Below, piece by piece: positions 41,942 to 50,206 of a stretch of DNA of 64,000 nt; position 1 is the first letter of the stretch; each line of letters begins with the position of its first letter. The translations under genes and the position numbers were made by a program. This DNA comes from UBA10908 sp964608965 (lineage in GTDB: Bacteria > Bacillota > Clostridia > Peptostreptococcales > Anaerovoracaceae): contig CAZSPZ010000008.1 in the NCBI GenBank assembly GCA_964608965.1, positions 1-64,000 of the forward strand, given 5' to 3'. The notes under the pieces were generated by a model. The model made no database searches and was not told the DNA's origin. It saw only the letters and a program-made list of their open reading frames with translations.

Positions 41942-42652
41942 TCATAAAACCTTTACTTTTTCATTTAAGGTTTTCTTGATCTCTCTCCATGAGGGGCAAA
42001 AGTTGTCCATATAGGCTTTAAACCTTGCACCATGACCTTTTTCAAGAAGGTGGGTCAGCTCGTGGATGGCGATATATTCCAGGCATGAAACGGGTTTTTT
42101 CGCTAATTGAAGATTAAAACAAATGACGGCAGTTCGAATATTGCACGTGCCCCAGCGAGTCGTCATGTTCCGAACATTCCATTTCCGGGCGCTTACTCCG
42201 GTGATGCGCTGAGATTTTTCTAAAATATCGGGAATCGCTTTCTTAAGTTCCCCTCGATATAAGTTGTTCAATGCATCTTCTCTTTGCTTCCTGTTGCTTT
42301 TCCCGGAAATTCGGAGGATAATTTCTTCGCCTGTGCATTCTGCGGCTGCATTTTTAAGTCGAAGATTTTTTTCTTTTTCAACATCCGCTATGCGAAGAAT
42401 ATATGGTTTTCCCCACAGATAATGCGTCTCGCCGCTTTTGTATTCATGCTGCACTACCGCTGCATATAACCGCTGCTTCTCTTTCACCCAATCGATTTTT
42501 GAAAGAGCAAAATTATATATTGTTTGCTCCGAAGTGTGCCAGGGCGCAGTAAGATTGACGGTGCCATTGGGAGGAACGACCCGAATATACATATTTTTGA
42601 TCTTCTTTTTTTCTACGGCTATTTCCACGCCGCCTATGTCTATATGATTCAT
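41942..42652 (-). CDS. YgjP-like metallopeptidase domain protein
   Basis: This is a 236-residue cytosolic protein of the DUF45/YgjP (WLM-like) family. The zinc motif HELTH lies near residue 196, followed by a third His region KGHGARFKAYMD and the family motif TTRWGTCN before it. The ATG at 42652 is chosen because the longer frame to 42697 runs into the permease terminator. Such proteins often accompany type I restriction systems, but none is present here. The substrate is unknown. Confidence 0.88.
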   Translation of the reverse strand: MNHIDIGGVEIAVEKKKIKNMYIRVVPPNGTVNLTAPWHTSEQTIYNFALSKIDWVKEKQRLYAAVVQHEYKSGETHYLWGKPYILRIADVEKEKNLRLKNAAAECTGEEIILRISGKSNRKQREDALNNLYRGELKKAIPDILEKSQRITGVSARKWNVRNMTTRWGTCNIRTAVICFNLQLAKKPVSCLEYIAIHELTHLLEKGHGARFKAYMDNFCPSWREIKKTLNEKVKVL

Positions 42653-42667
42653 TCTGCATCCCGGTCG

Positions 42668-42690
42668 AAAAAGGGAGACTTGCGTCTCCC
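42668..42690 (-). terminator. Terminator after the amino-acid permease
   Basis: On the minus strand GGGAGAC-GCAA-GTCTCCC is followed by TTTTT. It ends 15 bases before the YgjP-like start. Confidence 0.92.
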
Positions 42691-42704
42691 CTTTCAAAGC
42701 ACTG

Positions 42705-44057
42705 TTACGATTTTTTACTTTTCATAAAAAACATTCCGAAAATTTGTATGGCGAAGAATATGATTAAATAGGCGATGATGGCTTTTCCGTGAGAAACATA
42801 AGCCGCATAGACCATAAACAACGAACCGGCGATTCCAAGAACAGGCATAAGCTTGCCTTTCAATGCGCCAAGGTCCTTTTCTTTTTGCATAAACATAAAA
42901 AATATGGGAATGTACATTGCGTATATTGTAATGATGGGAAGTTCGGAAGAGTCAAAGCAGAACATTCCAAACCAGGGCGCGGTCAGATTGGCGCCGTAAA
43001 AGTAAAGCAGCCATGCGCCTGCGCAAAATAAGCCGAGCACCGATGCATTCGTAGGCATATTCGTCTTTGCATCCACTTGCTTAAAAACATCCGGGGCAGG
43101 GCCCATATTTCTGGCGGCTAAAGCGTAAAAGCCTCGGGTGCATCCCATCATCAATCCGTTTAAAGTTCCAAGGCAGGAGATGACGACGAATACAAACAAG
43201 CCTGTTCCCATGGCGTTGGAAAATATATTGGAGAATGCAAGTCTGGCACCGGATTCTCCGCTCTCCATGAGCGACGCATTGGATACAGCTCCTGCAAGTC
43301 CGACATAATAAAGGATGTAGGTAATCATAATAAGGAATGTCCCGCCGACCAGGGCTTTCGGAAGGTTTTTCTTCGCATCCTTGAGCTCCGCATTGATGCT
43401 CGTGGCGATAATCCATCCTTCGTAAGCAAACGCGGTGGCACATACGGCAGTCAGCAGCGCGGTCATCGTATCCATCTCAACAATAACCGTATTGAAATTC
43501 TCCGCAACCATTCCGCTGGAAAGCCCTGCAATCGTTCCCACAATTGCCATGGCAAACAATGGAATCAGCTTGATGACCGTTGTACTTACCTGGAACTTTC
43601 CTGCGATAATCGGGGACAATGTGTTGATTGTATAACTTGCGACCAGATAAAACATCGTGATGGCCAAACATTCGGGACCAACGATGCTCCAGTCCTTGCC
43701 AATCAGCACACAGGTGTATCTGGCTGATACCCAGGCTAAAACTCCTGTAAGCGTCGGATAATACGTTGTCGCCATAAACCAGCCGATAAAATATGCATAC
43801 TTCGAACCCATCGTCGCCTCGGCATAGTCCACGATTCCGTTTACTTTTTCGTATTTCGTAGCCATGACCGCAAAGTTGTAGGCGCAGACAATCATGATGA
43901 TACCGCCGATGATCCACGCGAGGATACCGATCGATAAGTTTCCTCCGGTTGCAGACAGAATTTTTTCTGCCTTGAAAAATACGCCGCTGCCGATTACGAT
44001 ACCGACGACCATGGCCGTCGCTGTGGCAAGGCCGTACTTTTTCTTTAGTGTCTCCAT
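42705..44057 (-). CDS. APC-family amino-acid permease
   Basis: This is an integral membrane protein of 450 residues with about 12 hydrophobic segments. The first helix has the APC signature MVVGIVIGSGVFFKAEKIL, and AFAYEGWIIATSINAELKDAKKNLPKAL is the conserved loop after helix 6. The substrate is an amino acid or polyamine and is not predictable. GAGGGAAAG precedes the ATG at 44057. It has its own promoter and terminator. Confidence 0.92.
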   Translation of the reverse strand: METLKKKYGLATATAMVVGIVIGSGVFFKAEKILSATGGNLSIGILAWIIGGIIMIVCAYNFAVMATKYEKVNGIVDYAEATMGSKYAYFIGWFMATTYYPTLTGVLAWVSARYTCVLIGKDWSIVGPECLAITMFYLVASYTINTLSPIIAGKFQVSTTVIKLIPLFAMAIVGTIAGLSSGMVAENFNTVIVEMDTMTALLTAVCATAFAYEGWIIATSINAELKDAKKNLPKALVGGTFLIMITYILYYVGLAGAVSNASLMESGESGARLAFSNIFSNAMGTGLFVFVVISCLGTLNGLMMGCTRGFYALAARNMGPAPDVFKQVDAKTNMPTNASVLGLFCAGAWLLYFYGANLTAPWFGMFCFDSSELPIITIYAMYIPIFFMFMQKEKDLGALKGKLMPVLGIAGSLFMVYAAYVSHGKAIIAYLIIFFAIQIFGMFFMKSKKS

Positions 44058-44125
44058 TTTACTTTCCCTCTCTCTTTTTTTTATTAATTTTTGTGACGAT
44101 GAGTGCGGCATCGTACACGAAAAAT

Positions 44126-44154
44126 AGTTTATCGACTATCCCTTTAAAAGTCAA
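44126..44154 (-). promoter_or_regulatory. Promoter for the amino-acid permease
   Basis: TTGACT (44154-44149), a 17-base spacer and TAAACT (44131-44126) lie on the minus strand. The -35 box contains the TGA stop codon of the EamA gene. Confidence 0.75.
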
Positions 44155-45023
44155 GAAAGCCGGGATGTCTTACCGGCTTCGCTTTCGGGTTGAACTTTCG
44201 CTTTTCTGTAGTTGTATATTAAGATGGTGACGAAAACAATGGCTGCGCCCACAAGAGAAAGCGGCGTCAGCATTTCCCCGTAAAAAATCGCCACCCACAA
44301 GGGATTTAATATCGGCTCGATGCCTGTTACTAAACTTGCCGTAATGGCCGGCGTCGTTTCAAGGCCTTTTGTCAGGAAAATATATCCAAAGGCAAGCTGA
44401 AAGACGCCCAGAGCCGCCACTGCCAATAAAATTTTAGGTGAAGTTTCGCGGACGGCCAATAAAAAGGGAAAACCTATCAGGACACTGATCAACTGGCCCA
44501 CGAGAACAGAAGACAAGCCATCTGAATCCGGAGAACTTTTCATCATAAACACACCGGCATAAGAGAGACCTGACAACAAAGCCAGACCGTTTCCCAGCAT
44601 ATTGCCGGTCGACAGTCCGTCAATCACGAAAAACACCAAACCGATGATGACAATGATGCAAGCGATGATGTCATCTTTTTTCGGCTTAACGCCAAACAGC
44701 AAAAAAGTCAATATCAAAACAAAGATAGGCGCGGTAAATTGAAGAATGATGGTATTCCCGGCTGTAGTCAGCTTGTTTGCAAGGCTGAAAAGGTTGTTCG
44801 TTCCCGCAATGCAAAGCGCGCCGATAAAAACAGTGCGATTGAATTTGAGCTTGTGTTTTGAAATTAAAACAAAGAGCCCGATGATGAAAATCGATAGGAT
44901 ATTGCGCGCGGAATTAATAGCCAGCGCATGCCAGGGAATAAATTTGAAACACAGCCCGCCCACACTGAAAAGAACGGCTGCGATAAAAACGTAAATTGTG
45001 CCTGATTTTTCTGTCTTAATCAT
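44151..45023 (-). CDS. EamA/DMT-family transporter
   Basis: This is a 290-residue membrane protein with two EamA repeats and about ten transmembrane segments. Repeat 1 starts GTIYVFIAAVLFSVGGLCFKFIPW, and repeat 2 ends with GIEPILNPLWVAIFYGE, which is typical. Such proteins export amino acids or metabolites; the substrate is unknown. Its ATG lies inside the whiA gene end (8-base overlap). The last codons form an AAGCCGG/CCGGCTT hairpin that could serve as terminator. Confidence 0.9.
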   Translation of the reverse strand: MIKTEKSGTIYVFIAAVLFSVGGLCFKFIPWHALAINSARNILSIFIIGLFVLISKHKLKFNRTVFIGALCIAGTNNLFSLANKLTTAGNTIILQFTAPIFVLILTFLLFGVKPKKDDIIACIIVIIGLVFFVIDGLSTGNMLGNGLALLSGLSYAGVFMMKSSPDSDGLSSVLVGQLISVLIGFPFLLAVRETSPKILLAVAALGVFQLAFGYIFLTKGLETTPAITASLVTGIEPILNPLWVAIFYGEMLTPLSLVGAAIVFVTILIYNYRKAKVQPESEAGKTSRLS

Positions 45024-45978
45024 TTGGATCTCCTTTGTATTGTCCCAATTTTACGGCAATTTCCGCTAATTTTGCAAGGCGGTGATTCAATCCCGATTTC
45101 TTTAAGGGGGGATCGAACATTTCTGCCAGTTCCACCAGAGACATTTCAGGATTTTCCAATCGGATCAAAGCCGTTTCCCTGAGCTTGGGCGGCAATGTCT
45201 GAAGCCCCCTTGCCTTATCGATGGTTCTGATATCAGCCAGTTGCTTTTGAGCTGCATTGACGGTTTTTTCAAAATTAGCGCTGTCACAATTGCTGATTCG
45301 GTTTGTCTTGTTTCTAAGCTCCCTCGTGATTCGAACATCTTCAAATCGGAACAATTGCCCGTGAGCGCCCAGAATGTTAAGAAAATCTATAATTTGCTCG
45401 CATTCTTTTATGTAGACGATATAATGATTTTTCCTTTGGACAATTTTTGAACGAAGGCCAAAACTGTTAATGAGCTTCTTTACATCCTGCGCCATATATT
45501 CTCCGGCGCAGACGATCTCTAAATGATAGCCTTTTGTCGGATCGCTTATGGAGCCTGCAGCTAAAAATATGCCACGCAAAAGAGCTTTTTTACAGCAACG
45601 CTTCTTTATTAAATCCTGATTGATCCCGTCGGTAAGATAGTTGCTGCCTTCCCGCACACCAAGAATGCCTACTTCTCGAAGAATCTGCTCTGCGTTCATT
45701 TCAGAAGTTATAATCAATTCGTAAGATCTTCCTTTGGAAAGCGGAGCCGCTTCCCCTATGGACAACGCTGTCTTTGCGCCAAAGTAGCTTTTAATCATTG
45801 TGATAAAAAGTCTGGCTACCGCCGGATTTTCCGTCATCACCTTTATACTCATTTTCCCGCCGGTGAGCCTTATGCTGCCTGCGAAACGCAAAAAGCCTGC
45901 GATTTCCGCAAGCATGCAACATTTTTTATCAGGCTCCAGTTGAGTCAGTTCTTTCTTCGTGTCAGAGGTAAAAGACAT
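45016..45978 (-). CDS. whiA: DNA-binding protein WhiA
   Basis: This is a 320-residue regulator conserved in Gram-positive bacteria that affects division and chromosome segregation. It has an N-terminal LAGLIDADG-like region (GIFLAAGSISDPTKGYHLEI) and a C-terminal helix-turn-helix (MSLVELAEMFDPPLKKSGLNHRLAKL). In most Firmicutes it follows rapZ and yvcK. Here rapZ is 1.6 kb upstream and yvcK is missing. The ribosome-binding site (GGGGG) is weak. Confidence 0.95.
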   Translation of the reverse strand: MSFTSDTKKELTQLEPDKKCCMLAEIAGFLRFAGSIRLTGGKMSIKVMTENPAVARLFITMIKSYFGAKTALSIGEAAPLSKGRSYELIITSEMNAEQILREVGILGVREGSNYLTDGINQDLIKKRCCKKALLRGIFLAAGSISDPTKGYHLEIVCAGEYMAQDVKKLINSFGLRSKIVQRKNHYIVYIKECEQIIDFLNILGAHGQLFRFEDVRITRELRNKTNRISNCDSANFEKTVNAAQKQLADIRTIDKARGLQTLPPKLRETALIRLENPEMSLVELAEMFDPPLKKSGLNHRLAKLAEIAVKLGQYKGDPND

Positions 45979-46003
45979 TACACTCGCCCCCGTGTTTCTT
46001 TTG

Positions 46004-46032
46004 ATTATACACTTAAAGAAAACTTAACACAA
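46004..46032 (-). promoter_or_regulatory. Promoter for whiA
   Basis: TTGTGT (46032-46027), 17 bases and a perfect TATAAT (46009-46004) lie on the minus strand. Confidence 0.7.
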
Positions 46033-46039
46033 TCTTCAT

Positions 46040-46068
46040 TTGACCCGCAGCAAGAAATAGTGTATAGT
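46040..46068 (+). promoter_or_regulatory. Promoter that makes the HD-domain mRNA leaderless
   Basis: TTGACC (46040-46045), 17 bases and TATAGT (46063-46068) are followed by six bases and then the ATG at 46075. Transcription should begin on or next to the A of the start codon. No ribosome-binding site is present. Confidence 0.65.
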
Positions 46069-46074
46069 TCCCCC

Positions 46075-46626
46075 ATGAGATTAACTTTGATTCGTAAAAT
46101 TCAAACACTATGCAGAGGCGGCAACTATGCCGAAGTTATGCCTCAATTCCAATCAGTGTACGATGTGGTAATAGGCGGAGAAAATCTTGCTAAAATGCTT
46201 GATTGCAAGCAGCACAAGAACTGTAATTGCCTGGAACATAGCATCGCTGTGGCTTATTTCAGCCTGCTGGTTGTAAACCGATTTAAGATTAAGTGCAGCC
46301 GCTCTTCTTTATTGCGCGGGGCACTTTTGCACGATTACCATTTAGGTGATTGGCGCGGGGGCGACGGCTCGTCCTTTAAACACGGTTTCAGTCACGCAAA
46401 GGCGGCGCTGGCAAACGCAAACGCAGAATTCGCTTTAGATCTCATAGAGCAGGACGCAATCCTGCATCACATGTTCCCGATTAACCCTATACCTCCGAAA
46501 TACGTGGAGGGGGTTATCGTGTGCATTGTTGATAAAATGTGTGCAATATACGAGGCTACCAGTTCTACTCCTTATAAAAAGCTTCTTTCAAGAATCAACC
46601 ATATGCATTCGAGAAAAACAGCGTAG
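46075..46626 (+). CDS. HD-domain phosphohydrolase-like protein
   Basis: This is a 183-residue cytosolic protein. The HD-type metal residues are His55 (CLEHSIAVAY) and His86-Asp87 (ALLHDYHLGDW), with later His residues in FSHAKAAL and AILHHMFPI. The family hydrolyses phosphate esters or nucleotides; the substrate is unknown. The Cys cluster CKQHKNCNC precedes the first metal residue. It is probably translated from a leaderless mRNA. It is divergent from whiA and stands where yvcK would be expected. Confidence 0.82.
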   Translation: MRLTLIRKIQTLCRGGNYAEVMPQFQSVYDVVIGGENLAKMLDCKQHKNCNCLEHSIAVAYFSLLVVNRFKIKCSRSSLLRGALLHDYHLGDWRGGDGSSFKHGFSHAKAALANANAEFALDLIEQDAILHHMFPINPIPPKYVEGVIVCIVDKMCAIYEATSSTPYKKLLSRINHMHSRKTA

Positions 46627-46642
46627 CTCGCTCAAATAGTAT

Positions 46643-46674
46643 AAAAAGAACCCGGAATCATCGGGTTCTTTTTT
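46643..46674. terminator. Bidirectional terminator between the HD gene and the BKACE gene
   Basis: GAACCCG-GAATCAT-CGGGTTC has TTTTTT after it on the plus strand and TTTTT after it on the minus strand. Confidence 0.9.
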
Positions 46675-46696
46675 CATATACTATATGATATCCGCT

Positions 46697-47518
46697 TTAT
46701 TTTGTAAGGCTCAGAATCTGGCGAGCTTCTGTGGGGTTAGCCACTTCTCTTCCCATAAGCTTTGCAATATCGACAACCTTGGCAACCAGTTCCCCGTTGT
46801 TCTTTGCAAGAACGCCTTTTTCCAAGTAAAGATTATCTTCGAAGCCGACACGGACGTGGCCGCCCATGGCAATGGTCGCAGCAACGATATTCCATGTGCT
46901 CTTGCCGATGCCTGTAGCTGTCCAGGTTGAACCTGCGGGAATGCTTTCCGCCATGAACACCAGGTCGCGAACTGTCGCGGCCATCTGAACGCCCAGAACA
47001 AAATCGAAATGGAGCGGGTGATTCAAAAGGCCTTTTTTATCTACTTTAAGAGCGATGTCGATCATGCCTTTGTCGAAAACTTCCAATTCCGGCTTTATCC
47101 CTCTCTCTTGCATGATCTTTGCAAAATTCATGATGGTATTGTCTGTGTTGATAAAGATATCATCTCCGCCGAAATTGCACGTACCGCAATCCAATGTCGC
47201 AAATTCCGGAGTCGGGACAACATCTGTAGATTGGAGTCTTTCCAGGTCTGTCATACCGACGGCGCCGCCTGTGGATGGCTGAATGATCACATCGGGGCAT
47301 ACTTTGCGGATTCCGTCCATGCACGCCTGAAAACGCGCAGTGTCTTGCGTGGGGGTTCCGTCATCCCATCTGACGTGAAGGTGAATCAGAGAAGCACCGG
47401 CATCGTATGCTGATTTTGCCTCTCTGACGATCTCCTCTACAGTATAAGGGACTGCGGGATTCTGCTCTTTTGTAACTTCTGCGCCGCTGATGCATGCGCT
47501 GATAATAAGTTTTTCCAT
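46697..47518 (-). CDS. Beta-keto acid cleavage enzyme (BKACE/Kce family, DUF849)
   Basis: This is a 273-residue TIM-barrel enzyme. The sequence follows the 3-keto-5-aminohexanoate cleavage enzyme closely in pattern: MEKLIISACISGAEVTKEQNP, AGASLIHLHVRWDDGTP, QPSTGGAVGM, NFGGDDIFIN, and GGHVRVGFEDNLYLEKGV. The HLH residues hold the zinc. Family members condense a beta-keto acid with acetyl-CoA and give acetoacetate plus a new acyl-CoA. In lysine fermenters this is Kce, but no kam or kdd gene is near, so the substrate is left open. AAGGAGA precedes the ATG. Confidence 0.88.
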   Translation of the reverse strand: MEKLIISACISGAEVTKEQNPAVPYTVEEIVREAKSAYDAGASLIHLHVRWDDGTPTQDTARFQACMDGIRKVCPDVIIQPSTGGAVGMTDLERLQSTDVVPTPEFATLDCGTCNFGGDDIFINTDNTIMNFAKIMQERGIKPELEVFDKGMIDIALKVDKKGLLNHPLHFDFVLGVQMAATVRDLVFMAESIPAGSTWTATGIGKSTWNIVAATIAMGGHVRVGFEDNLYLEKGVLAKNNGELVAKVVDIAKLMGREVANPTEARQILSLTK

Positions 47519-47595
47519 CGTAATCTCTCCTTTTATTTGACTTATTTTTATCGCGTGATGCATAGCACCCGCATATTTGACCAGACTAAATTATA

Positions 47596-48444
47596 TCATA
47601 AGTCTCTATGGATAACCACCACATGCTTGCCCTGTGCCTTGAATATTTTTGCGAATTCGTTCACCATCACCACAGAACGATGATGCCCGCCGGTGCAGCC
47701 TATGGCGATGACAAGATTATATTTGCCTTCCCTCGCGTAGTGCGGAATCAGAAAAGAAATCAGCTCGGTCGCTTTTTTAATGAATTCTTTGGATTCGGGG
47801 AATTGAAGCACATATTCCCTTACTTTTTTGCTGTTTCCCGAAAGTTTTTTCATACTGGTCAGATAAAACGGATTGGGAATAAATCGAACGTCAAAAACCC
47901 AATCAGCTTCTGTGGGCATCCCGTTTTTATAGCCGAAAGACTGGAGTGTTATATTAAAGCTGTCTTCCTTTTGATTGGAAAGGAGCAGACGTTTTATTTC
48001 CTGATTAAGCGCCGCAACTTTAATGTTTGACGTGTCGATCACAAACGACGCACGTGCGCGGATTTTTTCCAACCGCTCTCTTTCGCTGATGATGCCTTCC
48101 ATCACGCTGCCGCCCTGTGAAAGCGGATGGCTTCGGCGAGTTTCTTTATACCTTCGTATCAAGGTTTCATCGGAAGCTTCGAAGAACATAATTCGATACT
48201 TTATACCTTCTTCTTCCAAATCATCCAGGCTTTCCATCAGGTCATTAAAAAAATCCCCGCCTCTGATATCGACAACAAAAGCAGCTTTTTCAATTCTTCC
48301 CGAGCTTTTTTCTGCCAGATGAATGAACTCTTTAATCAACTTTGGAGGCATGTTGTCTACACAGTAGTAACCCAAGTCTTCCATACAGTGTATGGCATGG
48401 CTCTTTCCTGCTCCGGACAAGCCGGTGACGATAATGAATTCCAT
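47596..48444 (-). CDS. rapZ: RNase adapter protein RapZ (P-loop)
   Basis: This is a 282-residue nucleotide-binding protein. Walker A GLSGAGKS is at 8-15; the Walker B region follows with VVDIRGGDFF; the C-terminal motif IGCTGGHHRSV is family-specific. In E. coli it controls GlmZ RNA decay; in Gram-positive bacteria (YvcJ) the role is less clear. GAGGAG precedes the ATG at 48444. It follows murB after 34 bases, as in many Clostridia. Confidence 0.96.
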   Translation of the reverse strand: MEFIIVTGLSGAGKSHAIHCMEDLGYYCVDNMPPKLIKEFIHLAEKSSGRIEKAAFVVDIRGGDFFNDLMESLDDLEEEGIKYRIMFFEASDETLIRRYKETRRSHPLSQGGSVMEGIISERERLEKIRARASFVIDTSNIKVAALNQEIKRLLLSNQKEDSFNITLQSFGYKNGMPTEADWVFDVRFIPNPFYLTSMKKLSGNSKKVREYVLQFPESKEFIKKATELISFLIPHYAREGKYNLVIAIGCTGGHHRSVVMVNEFAKIFKAQGKHVVVIHRDL

Positions 48445-48478
48445 TTTGCTCTCCTCGTTTTCCGCAAAGATCAAGTGC

Positions 48479-49408
48479 TTACCGTTCTTCCCTAAAGCCA
48501 ATCATCCTGACTTCCGGTTCCAGTAGAATTCCGGAATAAGACAATACGCTTTCTTGAATGATGCGCATCAAATCTATCACGTCTTTTGCCGTCGCATTGT
48601 CAGCATTCACAATAAAACCCGCATGCATGGGAGATACCTGCGCCCCGCCGCAAGACAAGCCTTTAAGGCCCGCCTCTTCGATCAGCTTTCCTGCGAAGTT
48701 GCCTTCCGGCCGTTTGAAAAAGCTGCCGGCGCTGGGCTGCCACATCGGTTGTTTCGCCGTTCTTCTCTGCGTATAATCCTTGGTCTTTTCGTCTATTTCG
48801 GTGGGGTTTCCCTGGGTTAAATTGATTTTTATTCCCAATATAACCTCCCCGTTCTCCTGAAATATGCTCTTTCTATAGGCAAACCCCAGATCCTTACATG
48901 GTCTGTCCTTCATCATTTCCTTTTGAGCGATAGAGCTTACGGAATGAACAATATCCTTCATTTCTCTGCCGTAGGCTCCTGCATTCATAAAAACAGCACC
49001 TCCCAAACTTCCGGGTATGCCTCCGGCAAATTCCATTCCGGTCAGACCTGCTTCCCCTGCTGCTTTTGAAACTTTGGCAATAAGGGCTCCTGCTTCCGCA
49101 AAAATAACACTGCCCTCGATATGCACCCGATCTAATCCTGAGCCGATCTTTATTACGACGCCCTCGTAGCCTTCGTCGGCAAACAATACGTTGCTGCCGT
49201 TACCCATGATGCAATACGGCGCCTTGCTTTTTTCCAACACTTCCAACGCCGAAAAAAGTTCTGCCATGTTTTGAGGAAAAACGCAAAGAGCGGCAGGGCC
49301 GCCCACTTTGAATGTCGTGTGATATTTCATAAGGCAATTTGCCTCTATATGCTCTGCATCTATAAATTTCAGCAGTTCTTCTTTTGTATGTGCTAACGTT
49401 TTGGGCAC
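48479..49408 (-). CDS. murB: UDP-N-acetylenolpyruvoylglucosamine reductase MurB
   Basis: This FAD enzyme makes UDP-MurNAc for peptidoglycan. It has 309 residues. FAD and substrate motifs are YHTTFKVGGPA, MGNGSNVLFAD, GIPGSLGGAVFMNAGAYG, and the catalytic Ser in QPSAGSFFKRP. The start is GTG at 49408, with GGAGG six bases upstream; that site lies inside the last codons of the preceding Fic-like gene, and the stop and start are one base apart. A longer ATG frame to 49498 is not preferred. Translation is thus coupled to the Fic-like protein. Confidence 0.95.
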   Translation of the reverse strand: MPKTLAHTKEELLKFIDAEHIEANCLMKYHTTFKVGGPAALCVFPQNMAELFSALEVLEKSKAPYCIMGNGSNVLFADEGYEGVVIKIGSGLDRVHIEGSVIFAEAGALIAKVSKAAGEAGLTGMEFAGGIPGSLGGAVFMNAGAYGREMKDIVHSVSSIAQKEMMKDRPCKDLGFAYRKSIFQENGEVILGIKINLTQGNPTEIDEKTKDYTQRRTAKQPMWQPSAGSFFKRPEGNFAGKLIEEAGLKGLSCGGAQVSPMHAGFIVNADNATAKDVIDLMRIIQESVLSYSGILLEPEVRMIGFREER

Positions 49409-49409
49409 A

Positions 49410-50135
49410 CTATACCTCCGCAGATTCGCTGACCTGCAAAAGCACGTCCAGCCGGTTGATGATACTTCGTCCAAGCATGCCGCAAAAAGGAGCGGCATCT
49501 CCGGAATTCAGATATTGACTGATTTGAAGATTATATTCCTGCTCGCTGACAAACAGGTGTGGCACAGGAATACCGTTTTCCATAAGAATATAGAGCAACG
49601 CAACGCCTGCCATGGTGACACTGTCGGGACCATACGGATAAATCTCCAAAATATCCATATGGACCAATGCCGCCCGGGTTATCGGATCCTGCTTTCTTCC
49701 TTCTGTTGCAAGCCGATGGAAAAGCAGATCGATCTGCTCTCCGATATCACGGAAATGCGGCGGATTATAGCCCCATTCGTACACGACGGGATTATTCTCT
49801 CTGTACTGCGCCTGCTTCTTTTCAAAAAGCATGCAATAGTATCTGTTCAAAAGCTTTTCCGTCAAAGAATTTTTCATGCCCAGACTGCTTTTTATATCTT
49901 TATAAATGTCTCTGTACCGGTGAACAAACCCATATAATTCCAAAGGGACATTCTCCATGATCTCTCCGCGGAGAATACTGACGACAACACCTTTTTCCAA
50001 AGGGGTGCCCCGAAGAATCAGACACGTAAAAATCCACCCCCAGAGAGAACTTTCATCAACCCACGATGTGAATGCACTGTCTGACGGTTTCTTTTGGTTC
50101 AGCAAATCGAGTTTTTCTTGAATGTCCTTATACAT
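49410..50135 (-). CDS. Degenerate Fic-fold protein
   Basis: This 241-residue protein resembles Fic-domain proteins across its length: the helical run with LRGEIMENVPLELYGFVHRYRDIY, NNPVVYEWGYNPPHFRDI, and then residues 159-175 in the place of the Fic active site. The usual motif is HxFx(D/E)GNGRxxR; here IHPF is IYPY (Tyr166 for the catalytic His) and the GNGR loop is replaced by GPDS. It should not AMPylate by the known mechanism. It is upstream of and coupled to murB. A regulatory or binding role is possible. Confidence 0.7.
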   Translation of the reverse strand: MYKDIQEKLDLLNQKKPSDSAFTSWVDESSLWGWIFTCLILRGTPLEKGVVVSILRGEIMENVPLELYGFVHRYRDIYKDIKSSLGMKNSLTEKLLNRYYCMLFEKKQAQYRENNPVVYEWGYNPPHFRDIGEQIDLLFHRLATEGRKQDPITRAALVHMDILEIYPYGPDSVTMAGVALLYILMENGIPVPHLFVSEQEYNLQISQYLNSGDAAPFCGMLGRSIINRLDVLLQVSESAEV

Positions 50136-50206
50136 TTGAGAACTCCGCAGGGGAAGCTACGTCTTTTATATATAGTAACATATTTAGCCCTTGGAATAAA
50201 TGCATT

